Notes: a model not told the origin generated them from the sequence alone. A stretch of 64,000 nucleotides of DNA from Serratia oryzae (GCF_001976145.1 NZ_MOXD01000001.1:62001-126000), one strand, 5' to 3'; shown: positions 31,472 to 40,039, counted from the first letter of the stretch. Numbers and translations: made by a program.

Positions 31472-31516
31472 ATAGGCATAGCTTATTCAGGTCAATATTT
31501 TTGTCAGACAGGTTCG

Positions 31517-31681
31517 CTAGCGAAACGGTGAAATCCTTGGTTGAAAACTATGGTTGCCAATAGAGGTTGAGCCTTGCTGTTGCTGAGTCGCATAAACAGC
31601 TACAGAATCAGTAGTGGTCGCTAGAACAGGCAGGCTACAAACGCTGAGTGCAGAGGCAATAATTAAGTGAGATAGTTTCAT
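31517..31681 (-). CDS. Predicted 54-residue secreted peptide
   Basis: ATG 31681 opens a 54-codon frame whose first 21 residues form a textbook Sec signal peptide: basic N-region, hydrophobic core (LIIASALSVCSLPVLA) and an A-x-A-like cleavage site. The mature part would be 33 residues, rich in Q, S and T (TTTDSVAVYATQQQQGSTS) and ending PRISPFR. It could be a real small exported protein or the 5' end of a truncated larger gene, since the stop falls close to the repeat at 31471. The ribosome-binding site is weak (TAGAA). Confidence 0.45.
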   Translation of the reverse strand: MKLSHLIIASALSVCSLPVLATTTDSVAVYATQQQQGSTSIGNHSFQPRISPFR

Positions 31682-32187
31682 TTATTAATTCTAATCAGCG
31701 GGTTTTAACAAGGTGCGAAAATTGATAGTAGTGTATTGAGTCTAACTGTTTGATAAAAAATAACTTACGCTCTGCTCACATGCGCCGTGATAACAGCATA
31801 TTGTGCAATGTTATTTTTCAGGGGCATTAAGCTCTTTGCCCCTGGTTATAATATCATCTCGTGCCGAGTGCTCAGCCGTAATATTTACTTTCCTATATAG
31901 GAGTTGTTCAAATCATAATCCATCTTTGCGGGTTAGGTGCGCCTATCTCTATCAATGGCAGTATTATTAAAGTGCACAATGGCGATCGGTTAATCTTTAT
32001 TGCGATATGGCTCGTTCACATTAACCAATCAGCACCTAAGATGCTGCCAACAGTTACCGTTCGTGCACGACTGTCAGTGGCATCACATTGGCCACTTTAT
32101 TTCAACCTTCAGCCTGGGCAACAGCATTTTGGAAGTAAGACTGCGGAGGATAAAGGGCTATTGTCGCAAAAGACGTGCAACAATGTT
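31682..32187. other. Gene-poor stretch with one stem-loop
   Basis: No credible gene. A perfect 8-bp hairpin CAGGGGCA/TGCCCCTG with a 10-nt loop lies at 31819-31844. No T-run follows on either strand, so it is not a standard terminator. The remaining sequence is AT-rich and shows no recognisable feature. Confidence 0.4.
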
Positions 32188-32352
32188 TTAGTCTTCGTTC
32201 TTACGGAAATAATGCCCGCAGTGAGGGCAGATCATCGTGATATTTTTGTTCAGCTTCTGGCGGCTTTGCGACGAAACTTTATTGCATTTTGGGCAGGTGA
32301 CATTGGCGGATGATGTATCACTGAACATCTTGAGGGCATCGAGGAGAGACAT
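32188..32352 (-). CDS. Small zinc-ribbon protein (YnfU-like)
   Basis: Fifty-four residues with two CxxC knuckles, CPKC (near residue 20) and CPHCGHYF (near 42), spaced as in a single zinc ribbon; the middle is basic (SSQSRQKLNKNITM). The pattern C-P-x-C...QSR-K...M-x-C-P-x-C-G resembles the YnfU family of small zinc-binding proteins as recalled; this is not certain. ATG 32352 has GGTGA 5 bp upstream; an in-frame TTG at 32424 would add 24 residues. It lies 146 bp downstream of the sRNA candidate at 32.5 kb, same strand. Confidence 0.6.
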   Translation of the reverse strand: MSLLDALKMFSDTSSANVTCPKCNKVSSQSRQKLNKNITMICPHCGHYFRKNED

Positions 32353-32497
32353 ATCTTTCACCGGGTAGATGTGTGGTGAAGGCAGTGTACTCCGTTCGAG
32401 AGGGGATAGCTCACTATTGTTCAACGCACGGATTGGAATCGTGAAGCTTGCCTGATTCTGCTGAAATCGAAGTGAATGGCAATCAGCCAGGAAGAAG

Positions 32498-32636
32498 AAA
32501 AAAGCCCCTGCAAAGAGTGAGGGGCAAGTACAACAACACCAGGGAAATCGGTGATCCTTGATATGTGCTTACTATATGATTTTTGAGACGATAGTACATC
32601 AAAATATCGATGCAATATTGCATCATAATGATGAGT
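32498..32636 (-). ncRNA. Candidate ArcZ-like small RNA (copy A)
   Basis: On the minus strand GATTTCCCTGGTGTTG (32549-32534) is identical to the conserved pairing core recalled for E. coli ArcZ. Downstream is an intrinsic terminator: GCCCCT/AGGGGC stem, 10-nt loop, then TTTTTTC (32525-32498). Upstream is a good sigma-70 promoter (TTGATG, 17 bp, TATACA) predicting a start near 32636 and a transcript of about 139 nt; ArcZ is 121 nt. The 5' part holds CTCATCAT, also present in ArcZ, and a 16-bp palindrome GATGCAATATTGCATC (32624-32609). A frame inside (32421-32615) lacks codon logic and crosses the terminator, so an RNA gene is preferred. Confidence 0.65.
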
Positions 32637-32641
32637 TTTTT

Positions 32642-32690
32642 TGTATAAAAGCTCCCTAAGCCATCATCAAGATCAATTATTGATCTTGAT
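32642..32690 (-). promoter_or_regulatory. Promoter and palindromic operator of sRNA candidate A
   Basis: Minus strand: -35 TTGATG (32670-32665), 17-bp spacer, -10 TATACA (32647-32642). The -35 lies inside a near-perfect palindrome, ATCAAGATCAA-TTA-TTGATCTTGAT (32666-32690, 11-bp arms), placed where a dimeric repressor or activator would act. The half-site contains TTGAT/ATCAA, the FNR half-site sequence, but the arms face outwards compared with an FNR box. Confidence 0.6.
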
Positions 32691-32730
32691 GTCGATTGTT
32701 TAATCAGGCTAATGTCAGGAGCTCCTAGGC

Positions 32731-34011
32731 TTAAACACCGATGCGATCGCGTAACGTGTAGTAGGCGGCGCCGATGGCGGTGAACGGGATCTGCAAGTTA
32801 CGTCCACCAAAAAATGGCAGGTGCGGCAACTTGGCAAAGGCGTCGAAGCGCTCGGCATCGCCACGCATCAACTCGGCAATTAATTTGCCCGCCAGATGAG
32901 TACAAGTCACGCCGTGGCCGCTGTAACCCTGCATATAGTAGACATTATTTTCTAACCGGCCGAACTGTGGCATGCGCGACAGCGTCAGCAGAAAATTGCC
33001 TGTCCAGCGATAGTCAATACGGACACCTTTTAACTGCGGGAAGGTTTTCAGCAGTTTGGGGCGGATAAGATTGTCGATATCGTCGGGATCGCGCGCGCCA
33101 TACACCACGCCACCGCCATAAAGCAGGCGGTTATCGCCGGTAATGCGGTAATAATCCAGCAGGTAGTTACAGTCTTCCACGCAGTAGTTTTGCGGGATTA
33201 AAGAGGCCGCGACTTCTGGTGCCAGCGGCTCGGTGGTTACCACTTGGGTGCCGCACGGCATACTGCGCTTGGCCAAGCGGGGTTCCAGTTTGTCACCCAG
33301 ATAGGCATTACCGGCAACGATGACATAGCGCGCCGTAACTTGCCCGTTGGCGGTGCTGACCAGCGCGGGTTCGCCGTGGCGGATATTAGTGACTGCCGAC
33401 TGTTCGAAAATCCGCCCGCCTTGCAGGCGAATGGCTTCGGCTTCCCCCAGCGCCAGATTGAGTGGGTGAATGTGGCCGCCGCTGTGATCGAGCAGGGCGC
33501 CGACGTAACGATCGCTGGCCACTTCCTGGCGGATCCGTTCGCCATCCAGCAGCTCAAGTTGCGTATTGCCGTACCGTTCCCAGTTCTGTTTCTGCTCGAT
33601 CAGGGCGTGATATTGCTTATTGTTGAGCGCGGCAAAAATGCCCCCTGGGCGATAGTCGCATTCAATGGCGTAACGTTTAATGCGGCTGCGGATAATATCG
33701 GCCCCTTCAAACATCATGCTGCCCAGCATGCGGGCGCTTTCTGCACCGTAGCGCGCCTCAATCACGTCAATATCGCGGCTGTAGGAGTTGACCAACTGCC
33801 CGCCATTGCGGCCGCTGGCCCCGAAGCCGATACGTGCAGACTCCAGCACGACCACGTTATAGCCGGCTTCCACCAGAAACAGTGCTGAAGACAGGCCGGT
33901 ATAGCCGCCACCGACGATACAGACGTCGCATTCAATCGATTCATTCAACTGCGGATAAGGCTGATGAGCATTGGCCGTCGCCGCATAATAGCTTTTTACG
34001 TGTTCAGTCAT
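32731..34011 (-). CDS. puuB: Gamma-glutamylputrescine oxidoreductase
   Basis: FAD enzyme of the Puu pathway; it oxidises gamma-glutamylputrescine to gamma-glutamyl-gamma-aminobutyraldehyde, releasing ammonia and H2O2. The dinucleotide-binding motif CDVCIVGGGYTGLSSALFL (near residue 28) and a DAO-type C-terminal FAD loop (YMQGYSGHGVTCTHLAGK) are intact. Length 426, the E. coli length. It is last in the minus-strand run puuD-puuR-puuC-puuB. In E. coli puuE follows, but here the accessory region begins instead. Gap to puuC 10 bp. Confidence 0.95.
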   Translation of the reverse strand: MTEHVKSYYAATANAHQPYPQLNESIECDVCIVGGGYTGLSSALFLVEAGYNVVVLESARIGFGASGRNGGQLVNSYSRDIDVIEARYGAESARMLGSMMFEGADIIRSRIKRYAIECDYRPGGIFAALNNKQYHALIEQKQNWERYGNTQLELLDGERIRQEVASDRYVGALLDHSGGHIHPLNLALGEAEAIRLQGGRIFEQSAVTNIRHGEPALVSTANGQVTARYVIVAGNAYLGDKLEPRLAKRSMPCGTQVVTTEPLAPEVAASLIPQNYCVEDCNYLLDYYRITGDNRLLYGGGVVYGARDPDDIDNLIRPKLLKTFPQLKGVRIDYRWTGNFLLTLSRMPQFGRLENNVYYMQGYSGHGVTCTHLAGKLIAELMRGDAERFDAFAKLPHLPFFGGRNLQIPFTAIGAAYYTLRDRIGV

Positions 34012-34021
34012 GATGCAGTCC

Positions 34022-35518
34022 TTATTCCAGAGAAATCCAGGTGGTTTTCAGTTCAGTAAATTTATCCAGCGCATGCAACGACTTGTCGCGCCCGTTGCCG
34101 CTTTGTTTGTAGCCGCCGAAAGGCACGGTCATATCGCCATCGTTGTAGTTGTTAACGAACACGGTGCCTGCTTTCAACCGCCGAGCCATACGGTGGGCAC
34201 GGGAAAGATCGCGCGTCCAAACGGCGGCCCCTAGCCCATATTCGCTGTCGTTGGCCAGTTCCAGCGCCTGCTGTTCGCCGTTGAAAGTGGTCACCGCAAG
34301 CACCGGGCCGAAGATTTCGTCGCGCGCTACGCTCATGGCGTTGTCTACCTGGGTAAGAATGGTCGGGCCGAGATAGCCCGGCTGGCTGCCTTGCTTGTGC
34401 TCGCGGCCATCAAGTAATAGGGCGGCCCCTTGCTCCAGCCCCTGCTCAATATAGCCAACCACCTTTTCGCAATGCCCTTGGTCGATGAGCGTACCCATGA
34501 TGGTTTGTGGATCGAGCGGGTTACCGGGCTCGAAGGCCGCCGCATGCTTACGCAGTGCCTGGAGGAATTCCTGCTGGATGCTTTCTTCCACCAGCAAACG
34601 CGTACCGGCAATGCACACCTGGCCTTGGTTGTAGAAGATACCGGCAGCAGCGCCCTGCGCGGCTTTATCCAGATCGGGGCAATCGGCGAAGATGATATTG
34701 GCACTTTTGCCGCCCGCCTCGAGCCAGACGCGTTTCATGTTGGATTCACCGGCGTACTTCATCAGTTGCTTCGCCACCTGGGTGGAACCGGTGAAGGTGA
34801 GGGCATCCACGTTCGGGTGCAGAGCCAGCGCTTTACCGGCATCATGCCCATAGCCTGGGATCACGTTCAGCACGCCGTCCGGCAGCCCGGCCTGCTGCGC
34901 CAAGGCGGCCAGATAGACCGCCGTCAGCGGTGATTTTTCCGAAGGCTTCAGCACCACGCTGTTACCGGCCGCCAGCGCCGGGCCTAGTTTCCAGCAGGCC
35001 AGCAGCAGCGGGAAGTTCCAGGGCACAATTGCACCCACCACGCCTATCGGTTCGCGTTGGATCAGCGCCAGTGCATCGTTACCGGTGGGGGCGATTTCAC
35101 CATAGACTTTGTCGATCGCTTCTGCGTACCAGCGCATGCAGCGAATGGCACCGGGAACGTCATCACGCAGGCTGTGGCGGATGGGTTTACCGGTGTCCAG
35201 CGTTTCTAACAGGGCGAGCTGTTCATGATGTTCTTCCATCAGCGCCGCCAACTTCAGCAGCGTCGCTTTGCGCTGGGCGGGTGCAGCCTGTGACCAGTCG
35301 CCACGCTCGAATACTGCGCGGGCGGCCTGCACCGCCAGATCGATATCTGCCTGGCTGCCGCGTGCCATCTGCACTAGCTCACGCTGGGCAGCGGGATCGT
35401 TTACGGCAAAGGTTTCCCCTGCGGCAGCCTGTTGGTAACGGCCGTTGATAAACAGCCGGTTTTCAATCTTCAGGGCCTGCGCCCGTTGTTGCCAGTACTG
35501 CAAGTGGTGGAAATCCAT
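34022..35518 (-). CDS. puuC: Gamma-glutamyl-gamma-aminobutyraldehyde dehydrogenase
   Basis: NAD(P)-dependent aldehyde dehydrogenase acting after PuuB; it can also oxidise other small aldehydes. The catalytic glutamate is in VWLEAGGKSANIIF and the nucleophilic cysteine in NQGQVCIAGTRLL (near residue 302). The coenzyme-binding FTGSTQVAKQL motif and the C-terminal PFGGYKQSGNGRDKS are typical. Length 498, close to the 495 of E. coli. It lies between puuR (15-bp gap) and puuB (10-bp gap), so it is co-transcribed. Confidence 0.95.
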   Translation of the reverse strand: MDFHHLQYWQQRAQALKIENRLFINGRYQQAAAGETFAVNDPAAQRELVQMARGSQADIDLAVQAARAVFERGDWSQAAPAQRKATLLKLAALMEEHHEQLALLETLDTGKPIRHSLRDDVPGAIRCMRWYAEAIDKVYGEIAPTGNDALALIQREPIGVVGAIVPWNFPLLLACWKLGPALAAGNSVVLKPSEKSPLTAVYLAALAQQAGLPDGVLNVIPGYGHDAGKALALHPNVDALTFTGSTQVAKQLMKYAGESNMKRVWLEAGGKSANIIFADCPDLDKAAQGAAAGIFYNQGQVCIAGTRLLVEESIQQEFLQALRKHAAAFEPGNPLDPQTIMGTLIDQGHCEKVVGYIEQGLEQGAALLLDGREHKQGSQPGYLGPTILTQVDNAMSVARDEIFGPVLAVTTFNGEQQALELANDSEYGLGAAVWTRDLSRAHRMARRLKAGTVFVNNYNDGDMTVPFGGYKQSGNGRDKSLHALDKFTELKTTWISLE

Positions 35519-35533
35519 ACCTTGCTCCGTTAA

Positions 35534-36091
35534 TCAGAAGGTGGTCGGCGTGTGGGCGCTGATAATCCGGCACACCCGCGCCGACGTGTTGCTGAAACTG
35601 TGGGGAATACCGGTATTGATGGTGTAGCTCTGGCCCGCCTGCAGGTGATAGGTCTGCCCGTTCACCTGCAGCATGACTTCGCCTTCCAGCAGGGTACCGA
35701 TCTCTTCCCCTTGATGTTTAAGACGTTCGCCGGTGGTGGTCCCCGGCTCATAGGTTTCGATCATCATCGCCAACGTGCGGTTTGGGTCACCGTTGTGGAT
35801 CAGTTTCATCGAAACCCCTTGGCTGCCGATCTCAATCAGGTCTTCATGGTTAATGACGATCTGCGGTTCATCCGGTTTTTCCGGTTCGGCAAAGAAAGCC
35901 GACAGTGACAGCCCATATACCGTCAGTAACTTTTGCAGCGTACTGATGGCCGGGCTGACTTTATCCTGTTCAATGGTGCTGATAGCGCTGTGCGTTAATC
36001 CAGACAGTTCGGCTACCCGGCGCTGCGACAACCCTAATTGCTGGCGGATCTGTGATAAGCGTTTCCCCGGTGCCAAGCTGACGTCGCTCAT
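35534..36091 (-). CDS. puuR: Puu operon repressor PuuR
   Basis: Repressor of putrescine utilisation, relieved by putrescine. An N-terminal Cro/CI-type helix-turn-helix (LSQRRVAELSGLTHSAISTI, residues about 20-39) precedes a C-terminal cupin domain (HQGEEIGTLLEGEVMLQVNG and GIPHSFSNTSA). ATG 36091 gives 185 residues with the conserved start MSDVSLAPGKRLSQIRQQ; 10 further codons upstream lie inside puuD. The ATG overlaps the puuD stop (ATGA). Operator-like sites are present between puuD and puuA. Confidence 0.95.
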   Translation of the reverse strand: MSDVSLAPGKRLSQIRQQLGLSQRRVAELSGLTHSAISTIEQDKVSPAISTLQKLLTVYGLSLSAFFAEPEKPDEPQIVINHEDLIEIGSQGVSMKLIHNGDPNRTLAMMIETYEPGTTTGERLKHQGEEIGTLLEGEVMLQVNGQTYHLQAGQSYTINTGIPHSFSNTSARVCRIISAHTPTTF

Positions 36092-36849
36092 AGGCGTTTT
36101 TCCTTCTGATAATTCTGGCAAGCGGTAATGAATCCCTCAAACAGCAGGCGGGATAGCGCGTATTCGTCACTGTTCCATTCCGGGTGCCACTGCACGCCCA
36201 GCGCAAACGGCTGATCGCGGATGCTGATGGCCTCTACCAACCCGTCGGCGGCATGTGCTTCGATGCGTGCGCTGGGGCCGAGGGTTTTGGCCCCTTGGCC
36301 GTGCAGGGAGTTCACCCAGAAGCGGTTGCAATCTGGCAGCAGTTGCGCCAGCAAGCCGCCATCCTGAACGATCACCTCATGGGCAGGAGCATATTGCTGT
36401 TCCAGCGGCAGATCGTGATCTTCGCGGTGTTCAAGTAACTCAGGTTGTTCATACAGGCGGCGATGCAGAGTGCCTTGGGTGGCGACCACCATTTCCTGCA
36501 TACCGCGGCAAATGGCGAAAAGGGGAATGCGCCTGTTGAGCGCCAGGCGGATCAGCGCCAGGCTCAATTCATCTCGCCCAGGATCGGCGTCAGGCTCATC
36601 GCCGTTTTCACCATAAAGGTGCGGCTGCACGTTGCTGGGGCTGCCCGGCAACAAAATGCCGTCGAGATGTGGCAGTAGCTCTTCCAGCATTTCCGGCTCT
36701 GCCAGCGCATGCGGCAGGGCGATGGGTAACCCACCAGCGGATAAAACAGCATTCAGGTACTTTTCTTGCAAGGTCTGTGTGAGGTGTTGGTTTAACCTAT
36801 ACCTGCACATCACCACGCCGATGATTGGTCTGTTAAATATATTGCCCAT
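36088..36849 (-). CDS. puuD: Gamma-glutamyl-GABA hydrolase
   Basis: Class I glutamine-amidotransferase-fold (C26) hydrolase that releases GABA and glutamate at the end of the gamma-glutamylated route. The nucleophile cysteine is in LFAICRGMQEMVVA (near residue 114), and the His/Glu of the triad in LGVQWHPEWN (near 222). Length 253, near E. coli at 254. First gene of the minus-strand operon, divergent from puuA. The 238 bp between them contain the presumed shared control region. Confidence 0.95.
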   Translation of the reverse strand: MGNIFNRPIIGVVMCRYRLNQHLTQTLQEKYLNAVLSAGGLPIALPHALAEPEMLEELLPHLDGILLPGSPSNVQPHLYGENGDEPDADPGRDELSLALIRLALNRRIPLFAICRGMQEMVVATQGTLHRRLYEQPELLEHREDHDLPLEQQYAPAHEVIVQDGGLLAQLLPDCNRFWVNSLHGQGAKTLGPSARIEAHAADGLVEAISIRDQPFALGVQWHPEWNSDEYALSRLLFEGFITACQNYQKEKRL

Positions 36850-36874
36850 AATGACCTCTAGGTGTGTTCGAAAT

Positions 36875-37034
36875 TATGACCGATATATCAAAATATCGCC
36901 TTTTCTTGCTCAATATTACCTAAATCTAGCAGCGAGGTGGACAATATTCAAACCAAAAGTAACACTTGCAAAACAATTTTGTTGCATCTATGTTTCATTG
37001 GTGGACATTATATTGAGCAAGATGGTCAATAAAC
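36875..37034. promoter_or_regulatory. PuuR operator-like sites between puuD and puuA
   Basis: Related sequences recur: TGACCGATATATC (36878-36890), GTGGACAATATTCA (36937-36950), GTGGACATTATATTGAG (37001-37017) and ATGGTCAATAAAC (37022-37034). They share the TGGACA-ATATTGA core recalled for PuuR sites of E. coli, arranged partly as inverted copies. The cluster nearest puuA would block its promoter. Confidence 0.65.
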
Positions 37035-37087
37035 ATCGAAGGCAATAAGTGTGAGAACCACAGACCAAACACAATGACGGGTGAATC

Positions 37088-38506
37088 ATGCAAACCAACA
37101 TCGTAGAAGTGGAAAACTTTGTGCAGCACAACGAAGAAAGGCGAAGTAGCGCGTTCCAGCGCGAAGTGAAGAAGTATCTGGAACGTTATCCATTAACCCA
37201 GCATGTCGATGTTCTACTCACCGATCTCAACGGCAGTTTCCGTGGCAAACGTATCCCGGTTGGTGGCTTAAGCAAGCTGGAGAAAGGCTGTTACTTCCCG
37301 GCCTCGGTGTTCGCGATGGATATTCTTGGCAACGTGGTGGAAGAGGCCGGGTTAGGGCAAGAATTGGGTGAGCCAGATCATATCTGCGTTCCGGTCGCCG
37401 GAACCCTGACGCCGTCGGCGGCCGATCCGGAATATATCGGCCAGGTACTGCTCACCATGCTGGATGAAGATGGTACTCCCTTTGACGTTGAACCGCGTAA
37501 TGTGCTGAACCAGGTGTGGCAGCGTTTGCGTCAGCGCGGGTTATCCCCCGTAGTAGCGGTAGAGTTGGAGTTCTATCTCATCGATCGTCAGCGCGATGCC
37601 GAAGGTTATCTGCAACCGCCGTGTGCCCCCGGAACCCAGGAGCGTAACACCCAAAGCCAGGTGTATTCGGTGGATAATCTCAATCATTTTGCCGACGTGC
37701 TGAGCGAGATAGATGAACTGGCACGCCTGCAAGGGATCCCGGCCGACGGCGCGGTGGCGGAAGCCTCACCCGGCCAGTTTGAGATTAACCTGCATCACAC
37801 CAGCGATGTACTGCAGGCCTGCGATCATGCGCTGGCGTTGAAACGCCTGGTGCGCATGGTGGCAGAGAAGCACAACATCCAGGCCACCTTTATGGCGAAG
37901 CCTTATGAAGAGCACGCAGGTAGCGGCATGCATGTGCATATCAGCATGTTGGATCATCAAGGTAACAACGTGTTTGCCGACGACGACGGCGAAGACTCGG
38001 CGCTGCTGAAGCAGGTGCTGGCGGGGATGATTGCCCTGATGCCGGCTTCTATGGCGCTGTTGGCACCCAATGTGAATGCCTATCGCCGTTTTCAACCCGG
38101 CATGTATGTGCCAACGCAGGCATCCTGGGGCCATAACAACCGCACCGTCGCACTGCGCATTCCCTGTGGCGATCGCGATAACCACCGCGTGGAATACCGC
38201 GTGGCGGGGGCCGATGCCAACCCTTATCTGGTGATGGCCGCGATCCTCGCGGGCATGGTTTACGGCCTCGACATCTCATTACCGCTGCCTGAACCCGTGA
38301 CCGGCAACGGACTAGAGCAGGAAGGTTTACCGTTCCCCATTCGCCAGAGCGACGCCTTGTATGAATTCGAACACCAACCGGTGCTGCATGCGCTGTTGGG
38401 GGAAAGATTCAGCCACGTTTATCTGGCCTGCAAGACCGATGAGCTGGTGCAGTTTGAACGGCTGATCACCGAAACCGAAATCGAGTGGATGCTGAAAAAC
38501 GCCTGA
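37088..38506 (+). CDS. puuA: Gamma-glutamylputrescine synthetase
   Basis: Glutamine-synthetase-like ligase that joins glutamate to putrescine with ATP, the first committed step of the Puu route. Characteristic pieces: an N-terminal beta-grasp region (VDVLLTDLNGSFRGKRIPVG), the ATP/metal-binding VAVELEFYLID, the catalytic EASPGQFEINLHHT and KPYEEHAGSGMHVHIS, and a C-terminal VEYRVAGADANPYL. 472 residues, the E. coli length. It is transcribed away from puuD, followed by puuP after 128 bp. Confidence 0.96.
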   Translation: MQTNIVEVENFVQHNEERRSSAFQREVKKYLERYPLTQHVDVLLTDLNGSFRGKRIPVGGLSKLEKGCYFPASVFAMDILGNVVEEAGLGQELGEPDHICVPVAGTLTPSAADPEYIGQVLLTMLDEDGTPFDVEPRNVLNQVWQRLRQRGLSPVVAVELEFYLIDRQRDAEGYLQPPCAPGTQERNTQSQVYSVDNLNHFADVLSEIDELARLQGIPADGAVAEASPGQFEINLHHTSDVLQACDHALALKRLVRMVAEKHNIQATFMAKPYEEHAGSGMHVHISMLDHQGNNVFADDDGEDSALLKQVLAGMIALMPASMALLAPNVNAYRRFQPGMYVPTQASWGHNNRTVALRIPCGDRDNHRVEYRVAGADANPYLVMAAILAGMVYGLDISLPLPEPVTGNGLEQEGLPFPIRQSDALYEFEHQPVLHALLGERFSHVYLACKTDELVQFERLITETEIEWMLKNA

Positions 38507-38634
38507 GGCGTTCAGCCTGATCCCATCGCGCGCCCGGCGCATTCCCGCGGGTTACCTGTGACCCGGCGAAGCCGTGCGCAGCGGTGACTTCTTTCTTCCA
38601 ACTTGGCGTACAGGACGCCGGTGAGGAAAATCCC

Positions 38635-40005
38635 ATGACGATAAGTGCCATCGACTGTAATGGCGCGGGCAAACCGCAACTGCGTAAAACATTAAAACTG
38701 TGGCAAGTGGTAATGATGGGTCTGGCGTACCTGACGCCGATGACGGTGTTTGACACTTTCGGCATTGTTTCCGGCGTCACGGATGGCCACGTTCCGGCCT
38801 CTTATCTGCTGGCACTCGCTGGGGTTCTGTTTACCGCCATCAGTTACGGCAAGCTGGTGCGCCAGTTTCCCACCTCCGGTTCTGCCTATACCTACGCGCA
38901 AAAGGCGATTAACCCGCACGTTGGGTTTCTGGTCGGCTGGTCGTCGTTGCTGGATTATTTGTTCCTGCCGATGATCAATACGCTGTTGGCGAAGATCTAC
39001 CTCACCGCACTGTTCCCCGAGGTTCCTCCCTGGGTGTGGGTGGTGGGCTTTGTGGCGATCATGACGGCAATCAACCTGAAAAGCGTCAACGTGGTCGCCA
39101 ACTTCAACACCTTGTTTGTGCTGGCCCAGGTAGCGATTATCGTGGTGTTTATCTTCCTGGTGGTGCATGGTTTGCACAATGGCGAAGGGGTGGGGACGGT
39201 ATGGAGCCTGAAGCCTTTTGTCAGTGAAAACGCCCATCTGGTGCCGATTATTACCGGGGCGACCATTCTCTGTTTCTCGTTTCTGGGTTTTGACGCCGTC
39301 ACGACGCTGAGTGAGGAAACGCCGGATGCCGCCAGGGTGATCCCGAAAGCGATCTTTCTTACCGCCTTATATGGCGGCGTGATCTTCATCAGCGTGTCAT
39401 TCTTTATTCAGCTGTTTTTCCCCAATATTGAACGTTTCAAAGAGCCCGATGCGGCGTTGCCAGAAATTGCGCTGTATGTGGGCGGTAAACTGTTCCAGGC
39501 GATCTTCCTCTGTACCACCTTTATTAATACCTTGGCCTCCGGCCTAGCTTCTCATGCCAGCGTCTCACGGTTGCTGTATGTGATGGGGCGCGATAACGTA
39601 TTTCCGGAAAAATTCTTTGGTTATGTGCATCCTAAATGGCGCACGCCAGCGCTTAATGTGCTGATGGTGGGGCTGGTCGCGCTTTCGGCCATGTCCTTTG
39701 ATCTGGTGACCGCGACCGCGTTGATTAATTTTGGCGCGCTGGTAGCGTTTACCTTCGTTAACCTTTCGGTGATCAGCCATTTCTTTATCCGTCAGGGGCG
39801 CAACAAAACCTGGAAGGACCGTTTTCACTTCCTGATCCTGCCGCTGGTTGGGGCGCTGACCGTCAGCGTGCTGTGGCTGAATCTGGAGAAAAGCTCGCTG
39901 ACCATGGGGCTGATCTGGGCGGCTCTGGGGTTTGCTTACCTGGTGTACCTGACCCGTCGCTTCCGCCAGCCGCCGCCGCAGTTTGAGCGGCAACCGCAGC
40001 AGTAA
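38635..40005 (+). CDS. puuP: Putrescine:H+ symporter PuuP
   Basis: APC-superfamily inner-membrane importer for putrescine. About twelve hydrophobic segments are visible, starting with the signature [20 protein letters not shown] and including [20 protein letters not shown] and the central [22 protein letters not shown] 38635 (after GTGAGGAAAATCCC) gives 456 residues; 17 upstream codons have no family support. A GC-rich potential hairpin region lies between puuA and puuP (about 38530-38580). A terminator follows the gene. Confidence 0.95.
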   Translation: MTISAIDCNGAGKPQLRKTLKLWQVVMMGLAYLTPMTVFDTFGIVSGVTDGHVPASYLLALAGVLFTAISYGKLVRQFPTSGSAYTYAQKAINPHVGFLVGWSSLLDYLFLPMINTLLAKIYLTALFPEVPPWVWVVGFVAIMTAINLKSVNVVANFNTLFVLAQVAIIVVFIFLVVHGLHNGEGVGTVWSLKPFVSENAHLVPIITGATILCFSFLGFDAVTTLSEETPDAARVIPKAIFLTALYGGVIFISVSFFIQLFFPNIERFKEPDAALPEIALYVGGKLFQAIFLCTTFINTLASGLASHASVSRLLYVMGRDNVFPEKFFGYVHPKWRTPALNVLMVGLVALSAMSFDLVTATALINFGALVAFTFVNLSVISHFFIRQGRNKTWKDRFHFLILPLVGALTVSVLWLNLEKSSLTMGLIWAALGFAYLVYLTRRFRQPPPQFERQPQQ

Positions 40006-40011
40006 TCTTCC

Positions 40012-40039
40012 AAGGCGGGGCGATCCCGCCTTTCTTTTT
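40012..40039 (+). terminator. Intrinsic terminator of puuP
   Basis: AAGGCGGG/CCCGCCTT stem with a 5-nt loop, then TCTTTTT, starting 7 bp after the puuP stop. Confidence 0.88.

Noticed and set aside
31972-32313. 113-codon plus-strand frame
   Set aside because: It lies antisense to the zinc-ribbon gene in its last third and shows no protein-like pattern or ribosome-binding site.
32421-32615. 64-codon minus-strand frame over sRNA candidate A
   Set aside because: It runs through the intrinsic terminator, has no ribosome-binding site and a random composition; the RNA features explain the region better.
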